Positions 51,922 through 60,576 of a stretch of 64,000 bases of DNA are shown in pieces. The translations under genes and the position numbers were made by a program. The stretch spans positions 83,223 to 147,222 of the forward strand of contig MKVQ01000015.1 of the NCBI GenBank assembly GCA_001899635.1. Reading direction: 5' to 3'. A model generated the notes under the pieces. It did no database searches and was not told where the DNA came from. It saw only the letters and a program-made list of their open reading frames with translations. Position 1 is the stretch's first letter; each line of letters begins with the position of its first letter. Source of the stretch: Myxococcales bacterium 68-20. Lineage in GTDB: Bacteria; Myxococcota_A; Polyangia; Polyangiales; Polyangiaceae.

Positions 51922-52821
51922 TCAGGTCTTCTCTACTGCGTGGCCGCCGAACTCGTTACGAAGTGCCGCGAGGACGCGAAGCCCGAACGCGTTCTCCTTG
52001 CGAGACGCGAAGCGCGCGAAGAGGCTGAGCGCGATCGTCGGGACCGAGACGCCGAGGCGGACGCCCTCGTCCACGGTCCAGCGACCTTCGCCCGAGTCCG
52101 CGACGTAGGCCTTCAGGTCGCCGAGGTCGGGATCCCTCGTGAAGGCGCGCTCCGCGAGCTCGCAGAGCCACGACCGGACGACGCTGCCGTGGTTCCACAC
52201 GTGCGTGACCTTGCGGAGGTCGAAGCCGTACTCGCTCTCCTTGAGGAGCTCGAAGCCTTCGGCGTACGCCTGCATCATCGCGTACTCCACGCCGTTGTGG
52301 ACCATCTTGACGTAGTGGCCTGCGCCCGCTGGCCCGAAGTAGTCGAGCCCTTCCTTCAGCGAGAGCGTCTTCAGCACGGGAAGGACGTGGTCGTAGGCGC
52401 TCCTGTCACCCCCGACCATCAGGCAATAGCCGACCTCGAGACCCCACACACCGCCGGAGGTCCCGACGTCGAGGAACCGGATGTTCTTCGCGGCGAGCTC
52501 CTTCGAACGACGGACCGAGTCCTTGAAGTTCGAGTTCCCGCCGTCGATGACGATGTCGTCGGGCTCGAGGAGCATCGCGAGCTGTCCGATCGTGCTCTCC
52601 GTCGCATCGCCGGCGGGCACCATGACCCAGACCACGCGCGGCGCGCTGAGCTTCGAGACGAGATCGGCGAGCGACTCAGCAGCAACTGCGCCTTGCGCTG
52701 CGAGCTCGTCCACGAGGCTCGCAGCGCGATCCCATCCGACGACCTGATGACCTCCGCCTCGGAGGAGGCGCCTCACCATGTTGCCGCCCATCTTGCCGAG
52801 TCCAACGATCGCGATCTGCAT
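51922..52821 (-). CDS. gnd: 6-phosphogluconate dehydrogenase, short (decarboxylating) type
   Basis: 299 residues from MQIAIVGLGKMGGNMV; the ATG has ggaggag at good spacing, better than an upstream in-frame ATG. It oxidises 6-phosphogluconate to ribulose 5-phosphate and CO2. Rossmann loop GLGKMGGNM, then MVPAGDATES, IVIDGGNSNFKDS, the catalytic GTSGGVWGLEVGYCLMVGG and Lys/His segment KMVHNGVEYAMMQAYAEGF. The length is that of the GndA/YqeC short class, lacking the long C-terminal domain. First gene of gnd-zwf-opcA-pgl. Confidence 0.95.
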   Translation of the reverse strand: MQIAIVGLGKMGGNMVRRLLRGGGHQVVGWDRAASLVDELAAQGAVAAESLADLVSKLSAPRVVWVMVPAGDATESTIGQLAMLLEPDDIVIDGGNSNFKDSVRRSKELAAKNIRFLDVGTSGGVWGLEVGYCLMVGGDRSAYDHVLPVLKTLSLKEGLDYFGPAGAGHYVKMVHNGVEYAMMQAYAEGFELLKESEYGFDLRKVTHVWNHGSVVRSWLCELAERAFTRDPDLGDLKAYVADSGEGRWTVDEGVRLGVSVPTIALSLFARFASRKENAFGLRVLAALRNEFGGHAVEKT

Positions 52822-53154
52822 CGGCTCCTCCGGTGTCACGGCCCCAAGAGGGATGGTGCGCACTCAGGGCGACACGGGCGCCGGAGAATAGGGCGTTTGA
52901 GCGGACGCCGCCGCGATTTCAGCTGAGCTCGAGGATGTGAAGCGCGGCAGAAGCGCGGGCAGAGCTTCCGGCATCGGAAGACGTACGAGGCACCAAAACC
53001 GCCGGTCTTAACCCATCAACGCTGGCGCTTGTAAAGCGTTCTTTCTTTTGACTGCGACACGCCAGTCTGCTCTGGTGCCGGGCCTCCTGCGCACTAATTT
53101 TCGAGGAGTTTTCGAACCCTTGCGCGACTCAGGCCCGTGCTTACTTTCTGGCGT
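52822..53154. other. Intergenic region with gnd promoter and A/T-rich patch
   Basis: A 333-base gap. It holds the upstream region of gnd on the reverse strand and of the next forward gene. A/T-rich sequence (ttgtaaagcgttctttcttttgactgc, about 53030-53056) is promoter-like for the forward gene. A near repeat ttttcga-ggag-ttttcga lies near 53098-53115. No RNA gene is recognised. Confidence 0.35.
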
Positions 53155-53424
53155 ATGCAAAACGGCGCCCAGAACATGTCACCGGTTTCGGGCCGTCTGC
53201 TCGGCTTCGTTCGCGTGGTGGTCGGCGGACACGTCTGTGACCTGGCCGTCCAAGCCGTCTCGTTCGACTCCGACGGGGAGCGAATGGCAGGTGGCTTCTT
53301 CGTCCACGACGACCAGCTGGGCATCATCGTAGACGACGCCGCGCCTGCAGCGCAGGTCCAGGCTCAGATCGAAAAAGGCACCGCGGAAGCAGTGCGTCAT
53401 TTGTCGAAGAAGTACCTGAACTAA
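53155..53424 (+). CDS. Small protein, unknown function
   Basis: 89 residues from MQNGAQNMSPVSG; a GTG 18 bases upstream could add six. Soluble; pattern GFVRVVVGGHVCDLAVQAVSFDSDG then a helical end (AAQVQAQIEKGTAEAVRHLSKKYL). One Cys. Not recognised. It lies in its own unit with an A/T-rich upstream patch and could be a regulatory or stress protein. Confidence 0.5.
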   Translation: MQNGAQNMSPVSGRLLGFVRVVVGGHVCDLAVQAVSFDSDGERMAGGFFVHDDQLGIIVDDAAPAAQVQAQIEKGTAEAVRHLSKKYLN

Positions 53425-53587
53425 AAACCCATCCGCCCGTTTCTAGATCGCGACCGTATTCCGACTGGTCGCATCGGAACAATTCGGACGCCTCGTGCGT
53501 CTCGTCATTGGAGAGTGGACGACCTGGCTGTCGTCGGCTCTTCGGGGGGGGACGTCCGTCCGTCCCTATCGAGGAGAAGTAGTCGTC

Positions 53588-53929
53588 ATGAACCCCGTGC
53601 TCGATCCCAACAACAACCCGACGTCCGGCGATCCTTCGGATGAGCCGAAGCCGTCTGCCGAGACGCCGGCGGAACCCCCCAAGCCCCGTCGGCCGCGCGG
53701 CTTCGCGGCCATGGATCGTGCGAAGGTGAGCGAGATCGCGAGCAAGGGTGGCAAGGCTGCCCATGCCGCCGGAACAGCTCATCAGTTCACGAGCGAAGAG
53801 GCACGTGCTGCCGGCAAGAAGGGCGGTGTTGCACCGCACGTACGCCGCGGACGTGGCCCGCGCCAGTCGGCGACAATGCCGACCGCGGAGGCTGTCACCC
53901 CTGATTCGAAGGAGGCCAAGACGGCGTAG
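53588..53929 (+). CDS. KGG-repeat stress-type protein (GsiB/YciG-like)
   Basis: 113 residues, mostly disordered. The start ATG has gaggagaa upstream. A Pro/Asp/Ser N-terminal half precedes two copies of the KGG motif: GFAAMDRAKVSEIASKGGKAAH and FTSEEARAAGKKGGVA, as in stress-induced acidophilic repeat proteins. Such proteins protect cells under stress or desiccation; cytoplasmic. The start chosen drops an unrelated N-terminal extension. No partner gene. Confidence 0.75.
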   Translation: MNPVLDPNNNPTSGDPSDEPKPSAETPAEPPKPRRPRGFAAMDRAKVSEIASKGGKAAHAAGTAHQFTSEEARAAGKKGGVAPHVRRGRGPRQSATMPTAEAVTPDSKEAKTA

Positions 53930-54029
53930 TTGCCGCCTACGGCCTTCACTACCCCAGCTCACCTCGTGACCGGCGGTGGTCGACCAGAACGTTGACCGCC
54001 GTCGAAATCGGAGCGAAAGACGAGGTGAA

Positions 54030-54365
54030 GTGAGCGGACGCCTCCCTCCCGTGCTCGTTCATCATCCGCATGTCGAGGTGCGCGATGACCTCCTCGGCGG
54101 TAGCCCCGTCGTGCGAGGGACTCGTGTACCTGTGCGGCGCCTCTGGGCGTGGCATCGGAAGGGTGTATCCGTCGAGACCTTGGTGAAACGGTACCCGACA
54201 CTCGGGTGGGCCAAGGTGCTCGGCGGGCTGGCGTTCGCCTACGACAACGAAGAGCTCGTCGAGGCCGATCTCGACCGCGAGCGCGCGCTGCTCGAAGCGG
54301 AGCCGGAGCGCGTTCCGGGACGGATGGATCAAACGAGCCTGCCGTTCGCGAAGAAGCCGCTGTAG
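54030..54365 (+). CDS. DUF433 family protein (antitoxin-like)
   Basis: About 111 residues from a GTG with gagg upstream; a GTG at 53976 would add 18. The DUF433 fold is visible as VRDDLLGGSPVVRGTRVPVRRLWAWHRKGVSVETLVKRYPTLGWAKVLGGLAFAYDN. DUF433 proteins are often antitoxins next to DUF5615/PIN-like toxins. No toxin partner is seen downstream or upstream, so this is an orphan, or the toxin has been lost. The helix-turn-helix-like part suggests DNA binding. Confidence 0.78.
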   Translation: MSGRLPPVLVHHPHVEVRDDLLGGSPVVRGTRVPVRRLWAWHRKGVSVETLVKRYPTLGWAKVLGGLAFAYDNEELVEADLDRERALLEAEPERVPGRMDQTSLPFAKKPL

Positions 54366-54494
54366 CTGGTGGCCTCGTCGCGCGTGGAGTCTCGCGCTCG
54401 CGTCGGCGAGTCGCGCATCCGCGGACGGTAGCTCTTCGACCAGCTCGAGGTCGGGCTTGCGTCCCGGCGACCCGCAGTCGTGCGCTGCGCAAGC

Positions 54495-54526
54495 ACCCAG
54501 CGACCCAGCGACCCAGCCACCCACCA
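54495..54526. repeat. Octanucleotide tandem repeat
   Basis: ACCCAGCG is repeated head to tail (54495-54502, 54503-54510), then a variant copy ACCCAGCC (54511-54518) and a partial fourth. It lies in the gap between DUF433 and the sigma factor gene, about 100 bases before the sigma start. Repeats of this length can change copy number by slippage. Confidence 0.7.
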
Positions 54527-54628
54527 CCCGCAGCGGTGGGCGTGTGGCGTTCGGCGTTCGTGCTCGCGCCTCCGAAATCCGGGTTAAGGAGAAAACTTTT
54601 CGCTCCTCCGGGCGTCCGATGACCGATC

Positions 54629-55192
54629 ATGAGAGCGGTCGGGCGCGAGATGAGCGAAGGGGAGGGGAAAGAGCCTTCGGCGGGAGGGAGCGAGCCGTTG
54701 TCGGGCTCGGCCGACGTCGCGTCGTTGCTGAACGCGCATGCCGCCGTGATGGCGCGCGTCGCGATGGCGCTCCTCGGCGAGGCCGCTCACGTGGAGCGCG
54801 TGCTCGAGCAGGTCGCCCGCGAAGCTGCGGGTGTCGCCGCGGCGCCAGACGGTGTCGCGCCGCTCGCATGGCTACTCGGGCTCGTCCGCGCCGCGAGCGC
54901 CACGCAGCTCTCGAAGCTTCCCCTCCGGACGCGCACCGGCGCCCCCGATACAGCGCCCACGACCGCGCGTATCGGGGCAAGCGACGCCGTCCCGGTCCGG
55001 GCGGCGGTCGCGACGCTGAAGCCGACCGAGCGCGACGCCGTCGTCCTGAGCCTCGTCGGAGGGCTCGAGGCAGCCGACGTCGCCGCTGCGTGCAACGTCG
55101 ACGTCGGTACGGCGAGGACACGTTTCGCGCGCGGTGTCGAGGAGCTGCTCCGTCAGGACGCGCCGAGCGACGACGAGGGCGGTGCGCGATGA
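54629..55192 (+). CDS. ECF-like RNA polymerase sigma factor
   Basis: 187 residues; an internal ATG (seven codons in, MSEGEGKE) is an alternative start. A region 2-like helical segment is weak (SADVASLLNAHAAVMARVAMALLGEAAHVERVLEQV), but region 4 is clear (LKPTERDAVVLSLVGGLEAADVAAACNVDVGTARTRFARGVEELL), with its helix-turn-helix. The region 2 divergence and short length suggest an unusual ECF subgroup. It ends in an ATGA that starts a 24-codon frame leading to a zinc-finger anti-sigma-like membrane protein, its probable antagonist. Confidence 0.8.
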   Translation: MRAVGREMSEGEGKEPSAGGSEPLSGSADVASLLNAHAAVMARVAMALLGEAAHVERVLEQVAREAAGVAAAPDGVAPLAWLLGLVRAASATQLSKLPLRTRTGAPDTAPTTARIGASDAVPVRAAVATLKPTERDAVVLSLVGGLEAADVAAACNVDVGTARTRFARGVEELLRQDAPSDDEGGAR

Positions 55193-55263
55193 ACCGAGCG
55201 ATCTACGTGAGCGGCTGGCTCGCGGCGGTGTCGGCCTCGAGCCGAGACGGGAGGGGGGCATGA
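55189..55263 (+). CDS. 24-codon coupling reading frame between sigma and anti-sigma genes
   Basis: MNRAIYVSGWLAAVSASSRDGRGA. The ATG (55189) overlaps the sigma stop (55190-55192) and its own stop (55261-55263) overlaps the next gene's ATG (55260), an ATGA on both sides. It has a weakly hydrophobic middle. Because its ends are set by the two adjacent genes, it may be a translational bridge rather than a functional peptide. It is too short to place in a family. Confidence 0.4.
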   Translation: MNRAIYVSGWLAAVSASSRDGRGA

Positions 55264-58200
55264 GCACTGCGCGCTGCAACCGGTTCAGCGTCGACGTCGT
55301 CGGTCTGCTCGAAGGCACCGCGGACGAAGCGCTTCGTGACCACGTCGCGAGCTGCGATTCGTGCCGTGACGGCGCGCATTCGCTCGAGCGCCTCGCCGCG
55401 CGGATCGCCAGGGCCGGCGACGACTTCACGGTCTCGCCCTCGCTCGCCGAGAGGCTCGCCCGGATCGCGGAGGAGGAGAGCTCGAAGGCGAGCTCGTCGA
55501 GCGACGGCGACCGCATCAGCGGCGAGCGGCTTCGCACGGAGGTTCCGGTGGCCAGCCTCCCGGCGAAAGCGCCGAGGAGCAAGAAGTCACTCTGGTTGCT
55601 CCTCGCTGCGTGCGTGAGCGTCGGCGCGAGCGCGGCCGTCGGGGTCGTGCTCGCCGATCACCAGCGCTCCCCTAGCGTGGTGGCGACACGCGCTTGGCAC
55701 GGGAAAGTTGCGAAAGTGGCACGTGGCGGCGCGGACACCGCGTCCGAGCCCGGTCTCTCGGTGGTGACGGCGTCGGGCGGCCGCGAGCCGCTCGTGGAGG
55801 GCGCGGAGATCAAAGCCGGGATGCACATTGCGACGGACGGCCGGACCCGTGCGCGCCTCTCGCTCGACGACGGGAGCATCGTCGTCCTCGACCGCGCGAC
55901 CGACATCACCCTCGAGAGCGCACCGCGGACGATCCGTGTCGACGACGGCGCCGTGCTTGCGGACGTCGCGCATGTCGAGGGCGCGCCATCGGCGATGGTG
56001 AAGACCCCCCACGGTGACGTGAAGGTCCTCGGCACGAAGCTCGCCGTCACCACCGCCGCCGAACGCACGAACGTCGAGGTCCTCCGCGGCGAGGTCGAAG
56101 TCACGACTCGGGAGGGGAGCCGCAGTCACAAGGTGTCTGCCGGACAGGAAGGTGTCGTCGGCAAGGACGGAAAGGTCGACGTCGCACCGGCGAACGATCT
56201 CGCGCAACGCGCGGCGTTCGGTGAGCAGCTCCTCTCCACGCACAACGAGGACGCCGAGGCGCCCGCGAGCGGGCTCGGTGAGCTCCGCGCGAAGCGGCCA
56301 GGCCGTACCGACGAGAAGGACCGCGCGGTGCGCCTCGAGCAGCACGCGGTGAAGATCCGGATCTCCGGCAACGTCGCGCGTACGGAGATCGACGAGACGT
56401 TCGCCAACGACACCGATGACGAGCTCGAGGGCATCTATCGGTTCCCGCTCCCGCCCGGGGCGCAGATCGAGCGCCTCGCGCTCGAGGTCGACGGCAAGCT
56501 CCTCGACGGCGAGTTCATCGACAAGGCAAAGGCCTCGGCGATCTGGCGAGGGGCAATCCAGAACGCTGCGCCCAAGGCACCGAAGCCGCGCGAGGAGATC
56601 GTCTGGGTACCTGGACCCTGGCATGACCCGGCGCTCCTCGAATGGCAGCGCGGAGGCCGCTTCGAGCTCCGCATCTTCCCGATCCCGAAGCGCGGGTCAC
56701 GTCGCGTCGTCATCGCCTACACGGAGACCGTCGCGCCCATCTCCGGCCTCCGGCGCTACGTCTATCCGCTTCCGCAGGGCTCCTCGAGCGCCATCACGGT
56801 CGATCGGTTCTCGGTCGATGCTCGAGTGCTCGGTCACGATCCGAAGGTGCCCGTCCGTGTGCGTGGCTACGAGCTCGAGAAGAAGACCGAAGCGGGAGCC
56901 GAGCAGCTCACGTCGACGATGACGTCGTTCGCGCCTTCGGGCGATCTCGCGATCGAATACGGCCTCGACGACAAGTCGACCGACGTGACGGTCTGGGCCT
57001 ACCGCGACGAGCGCAGCGCGCCGTCCGCCGCGGCGGACCTCGCGGCGCGTCCTGCCGTCGGCGGTTCCGCGCCTGGTCGCGACACGAGTCTCGTCGGGGG
57101 CGACCCGTTCGTCGCGATCGCGCTCCGGCCGAAGCTCCCGAAGTGGTCCGAGAGCAAGCCGCGCGATCAGGTCATCGTCGTCGACGCCGGCCGCACGATG
57201 TACGGCGAGCGCTTCGCCCGCGCCCGGCGCCTCGCGGTCCAGATGACCCAGGAGATGGACCGGCGCGATCGCGTCGCGGTCATCGCCTGTGACGTGAGCT
57301 GCAAGGTGCTTCCCGGCGGCTTCGTCGCTCCGGGCGCGCCGAGCGCGCACGATGTCGACGCGTTCCTGAAGGGAGTGAGCCCGGACGGCGCGAGCGATCT
57401 CGTCGGCGCGGTGCGGGCGGCGGCGAAGCTGGTCGGGCACGACGCGAGCCGAGACTTGAGAGTCGCGGTGCTTTCCGACGGCGTCGCCACGGCCGGTTAC
57501 CGGTCGCCGGCGCGCGTCTCGTCGGAGATCGCCGACGCGGTCGCCGACGCGCGTGCGCTCGTCGTCACCGTTCCGATCGGCGCCGACGCCGACGTGAACC
57601 TCCTCTCGGACGTCGCGCGCGGAGGCGGCGGCGTCGTCGTCCCGTACCAGCCGGGCCAGCGCCTCGAGGCGACCGCCATCGAGGTCTTGAATGCGACCTA
57701 CGGCACGACGCTCCGTGACGTCGAGGTCGTCCTGCCCGAGGGCCTCCGCGATCGGGCGCCCGCCACGATCGCGCCGCTCCGCGCTGGAGGTGAGACGATC
57801 GTGACCGCGCGGATGAGCGGCGACTCCGTGAAGGGCGACATCATCCTTCGCGGCAAGGTCGGCGGCGATCCCTTCGAGGCGAAGTATCCGATCGACGTCC
57901 GCGCGACCACGGACGCGGGTAACGCGTTCGTCCCGCGCCTGTTCGCTGCCGCCCGAATCGCCGATCGCGAGCGGGAGCCGGGCGATCTCGCCCGCCCCGA
58001 GCTCGTGGCGCTGTCGCGCCGGTTCGCCGTCCCTTCGCGAGCGACGTCGCTCCTGGTCCTCGAGAGTGAGGCGATGTTCAAGGCGTTCGGCATCGAGCGC
58101 GCCGCGCACGGACCGCAGTGGACCGGCGAGGCGCAGGCGCAGGGCTCCGCGGTGGCGACCGCCACCGTCCCGAACGAGTCGTCGGGTCAGCTCTCCGGCT

Positions 58201-59732
58201 CGTTGGTGGGGGACGACGAGGCGACGAGCGGGCTCGGCGCGCTCGCGGAGGCGAAGAAGGAGGCCAGCGCCGCCAGCGGCTTCGACCACGGTGGTGGCGG
58301 CCCCGCGAGCTTGAGCGACGCCCTCACGCGAGCGTCGGGGGCGTCGGCGGCGCCGCCCGCCCCGACGATGGCGCCGCCACCACCGGCGGCGAAGGTTGCC
58401 AGCCCGGGCAAGGGCCGCTTCGACGCTGCGCCCGCCGACCCGTTCGACGGCGACCGATTTGCTCGACGCCGGCCCGGACGCTTCATGAAGAAGATATTCG
58501 TGCGCCGCGCGACCGTCACGGCGGACGCGTCGCCCGCCGTTGCTGCGGACAAGGTCACGCAGGCCCGCGCCGCCGTTGCGGCTGCACCGGACGAGCGCTC
58601 CAAGCACAAGGAGCTCGCGCGCATGCTCGCTCTGTCGGGGCAGCTCGACGAGCTCTCGGAGACGCTCGAGAAGTGGTCCTCGCGGGATCCGCTCGACGTC
58701 GACGTCATCGTCGGGCGCGCGGACGTGGCGGCGCGGCGCGGCGATCGGGACGCGGCGCTTCGGATCCTCGGCGGGACGCTCGCCGCGAGCGCGCTCACGC
58801 CCGCGGACGCCTTTGCCGTCGCGCAGGCGGTGGGCCGCTCCTACGATCGCCTCGGCAAGGCGGAGGGCTGCGCGTTCCACGTCGCGGCCGCCGAGCTCCG
58901 CGGCTCCGACCCCGACGCGCTCGCCCGTGCGATCACGTGCGAACGCGCGCAGGGGAGGGCAGGCGCGGCCGAGCGCTGGCTCGCCGGTCTGAAAGACGCG
59001 CAGCGCACCGCGGTCTCCGCGGCGATCACGAAGCTCGAGGCGCAGCGCTCCGAGGGCACCTTCGGTGACGTTGTCGTGTCCGCGACCTGGAGCGGCGGCG
59101 TCGATCTCGACGTCGTGCTCGTCGATCCTTCCGGACGTCGCGCCGGCGCCGTGAGCCGCCTGAAGAATGCGCGCGTCGACGGCGCCACCTCGCGCGACCG
59201 TGAGACGGTCGCGCTCTCGAGCGGCGAGGCGGGCTCCTTCCTCGTCGAGATGGTCCGTACGAGCGTCACCGATCCGTCCGCCGGGACGATCCCCGTCGCC
59301 GGCACGGTCACCGTGAAGGCGTTCGGTCAGACACGATCGATCCCGTTCACCCTCACGGGCGCGCGCACCCAGGTGGGACGGGTCGACGTCCGGTGGGAGT
59401 CCGAGCTCGTGCCGGTCGACGACGTGCCGATCGTCACGCCGCCTCCGGTGAGCGCAGCCTCCTTCGACCGCAGCGCCGCCGCGGGCGCGCTCGCCAGCGT
59501 GAACGTCCAGCACTGCACCGTGAGCGGCCAGGTCGGGACCGGCCACGTCATCGTGACGTTCTCGCCGACCGGTCGCGTCTCCGATGTCGTCGTCGACGAC
59601 GCGAACTTCAGCGGGACCCCGGCGGGACGCTGCGTCCAGACGGCGTTCTTCAACGCTGTCGTGCCGCCGTTCGCGGGGGCGTCCGTGCGGATAGGGAAGA
59701 GCTTCACCCTCGGCACGCCGCTTGCGCGCTGA
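55260..59732 (+). CDS. Giant membrane protein: zinc-finger anti-sigma, FecR, VIT, VWA, repeats, AgmX/PglI-like tail
   Basis: 1,490 residues. Residues 1-100: anti-sigma zinc-finger (His28-x3-Cys32-x2-Cys35 in HVASCDSC). One membrane helix about 110-132. Residues about 186-296: FecR-like beta domain (VEGAEIKAGMHIATDG ... LGTKLAVTTAAERTNVEVLRGEVEV). About 356-480: VIT domain (VKIRISGNVARTEIDETFAN, ... RLALEVDGKLLDG). About 635-800: VWA domain, with the metal site degenerate (VVDAGRTM instead of DxSxS). Gly/Ala/Pro linker, TPR-like helices about 1099-1240, a YfaP-like beta module about 1267-1380 and a C-terminal AgmX/PglI-like domain (TVSGQVGTGHVIVTFSPTGR). It likely holds the sigma factor at the membrane and releases it on a signal. 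Preceded by gggagggggg. Confidence 0.85.
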   Translation: MSTARCNRFSVDVVGLLEGTADEALRDHVASCDSCRDGAHSLERLAARIARAGDDFTVSPSLAERLARIAEEESSKASSSSDGDRISGERLRTEVPVASLPAKAPRSKKSLWLLLAACVSVGASAAVGVVLADHQRSPSVVATRAWHGKVAKVARGGADTASEPGLSVVTASGGREPLVEGAEIKAGMHIATDGRTRARLSLDDGSIVVLDRATDITLESAPRTIRVDDGAVLADVAHVEGAPSAMVKTPHGDVKVLGTKLAVTTAAERTNVEVLRGEVEVTTREGSRSHKVSAGQEGVVGKDGKVDVAPANDLAQRAAFGEQLLSTHNEDAEAPASGLGELRAKRPGRTDEKDRAVRLEQHAVKIRISGNVARTEIDETFANDTDDELEGIYRFPLPPGAQIERLALEVDGKLLDGEFIDKAKASAIWRGAIQNAAPKAPKPREEIVWVPGPWHDPALLEWQRGGRFELRIFPIPKRGSRRVVIAYTETVAPISGLRRYVYPLPQGSSSAITVDRFSVDARVLGHDPKVPVRVRGYELEKKTEAGAEQLTSTMTSFAPSGDLAIEYGLDDKSTDVTVWAYRDERSAPSAAADLAARPAVGGSAPGRDTSLVGGDPFVAIALRPKLPKWSESKPRDQVIVVDAGRTMYGERFARARRLAVQMTQEMDRRDRVAVIACDVSCKVLPGGFVAPGAPSAHDVDAFLKGVSPDGASDLVGAVRAAAKLVGHDASRDLRVAVLSDGVATAGYRSPARVSSEIADAVADARALVVTVPIGADADVNLLSDVARGGGGVVVPYQPGQRLEATAIEVLNATYGTTLRDVEVVLPEGLRDRAPATIAPLRAGGETIVTARMSGDSVKGDIILRGKVGGDPFEAKYPIDVRATTDAGNAFVPRLFAAARIADREREPGDLARPELVALSRRFAVPSRATSLLVLESEAMFKAFGIERAAHGPQWTGEAQAQGSAVATATVPNESSGQLSGSLVGDDEATSGLGALAEAKKEASAASGFDHGGGGPASLSDALTRASGASAAPPAPTMAPPPPAAKVASPGKGRFDAAPADPFDGDRFARRRPGRFMKKIFVRRATVTADASPAVAADKVTQARAAVAAAPDERSKHKELARMLALSGQLDELSETLEKWSSRDPLDVDVIVGRADVAARRGDRDAALRILGGTLAASALTPADAFAVAQAVGRSYDRLGKAEGCAFHVAAAELRGSDPDALARAITCERAQGRAGAAERWLAGLKDAQRTAVSAAITKLEAQRSEGTFGDVVVSATWSGGVDLDVVLVDPSGRRAGAVSRLKNARVDGATSRDRETVALSSGEAGSFLVEMVRTSVTDPSAGTIPVAGTVTVKAFGQTRSIPFTLTGARTQVGRVDVRWESELVPVDDVPIVTPPPVSAASFDRSAAAGALASVNVQHCTVSGQVGTGHVIVTFSPTGRVSDVVVDDANFSGTPAGRCVQTAFFNAVVPPFAGASVRIGKSFTLGTPLAR

Positions 59733-59749
59733 AGGCGAGCGCGCGCGGA

Positions 59750-60178
59750 CTAGCCCGTCTGATCGAGGACCTTCACCAGCAGCTCGAGCGCGTCGATGAC
59801 GCGGGCGCGCTCACCACGCGGGACTCGATCGAGGAGGGACGCGAAGGCGGACGTCGCCCCGTTCCCGACGCTCTGTGCCGCGCGGCGCCCGCGCGGCGTG
59901 AGGCGCACGTCGGTCTGGCGGCCGTCGTCGGAACCCTTCTGGCGCGCGATGAGCCCGGCGCGCTCGAGGCCGGAGAGGTTCCGGCTCGCGGTGGACGGAT
60001 CGATGCCGAGGAGCGTCGCGAGGGTCGAGGTCGAGAGGGCTCCGCGCTCGGCGATGAGCTGCAGTGTTTCTGCCTGCTGCGGAGTGACGTCACCGGCGCG
60101 CGCGCGCTCACGAGCAATGCGGCCGAGACCACGTGCAACGGCAAGAAGGGCGCGCGCGAACCTGTCTTGGTCGGCCAT
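59750..60178 (-). CDS. MarR family transcriptional regulator
   Basis: 142 residues. Winged helix-turn-helix with PQQAETLQLIAERGALSTSTLATLLGIDPSTASRNLSGLERAGLI, then the wing DGRQTDVRLTPRGRRAA and the dimerisation helices. The MarR family binds small phenolic-type ligands and represses its own or neighbouring genes. A GTTGTC/GACAAC dyad 48 bases upstream of its start is a plausible autoregulatory site. It is convergent with the giant protein and divergent from the fatty acid hydroxylase gene, its likely target. Confidence 0.9.
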   Translation of the reverse strand: MADQDRFARALLAVARGLGRIARERARAGDVTPQQAETLQLIAERGALSTSTLATLLGIDPSTASRNLSGLERAGLIARQKGSDDGRQTDVRLTPRGRRAAQSVGNGATSAFASLLDRVPRGERARVIDALELLVKVLDQTG

Positions 60179-60576
60179 GGGAGGCCCCTGTACTCTACAA
60201 GTCTTGCTCTCGCGTCAAGCCTCGAGTTGTCCCGATCGACAACAAGCCAATTCTTCCGATGAACTGGAACGCTCGCGAGGCCACTCCGCGAGCCCGCGCG
60301 GAGGTGTCGCCGCGCAGCGGCGTTCGCAGGAACGCCCGACCGCGTGCAACGCGTACCCGATCGGGGCCCTTCACGAAATCCCGAGGCCGATCGCTACCAT
60401 CACGCGTAGCGTTGCATCGAAGACGAACGGGAAGCCGACCCGTGTCGATTCCATCTGACACCTGCTGGCTGCTGCAGTTGCGCCACGCCGTTTTGGTCTC
60501 TAGTGTGCGGGTCGCACCTTGAGTCCTCGCCGGTCGGCCTGGCGCGTGCTAACACCCGACCCGGAAGCGAAGAGCC
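60179..60576. other. Divergent intergenic region between MarR and hydroxylase genes
   Basis: 398 bases with no convincing gene. It contains the MarR-type dyad and presumably both promoters. Short open frames on both strands here lack ribosome binding sites and normal composition. Confidence 0.4.
60226..60243. promoter_or_regulatory. Candidate MarR operator
   Basis: GTTGTC-ccgatc-GACAAC (60226-60231 and 60238-60243) is a perfect inverted repeat with a 6-base spacer, 48 bases upstream of the MarR start. Half-sites of this size fit MarR dimers. Confidence 0.45.

Noticed and set aside
56697-59546. 949-codon reverse frame opposite the giant membrane protein
   Set aside because: Arg/Ala/Asp-biased, antisense to clear VWA and other domains; a coding shadow.
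60195-60461. 88-codon reverse frame between MarR and hydroxylase genes
   Set aside because: No ribosome binding site, basic low-complexity composition, and it overlaps the likely promoter and MarR dyad.
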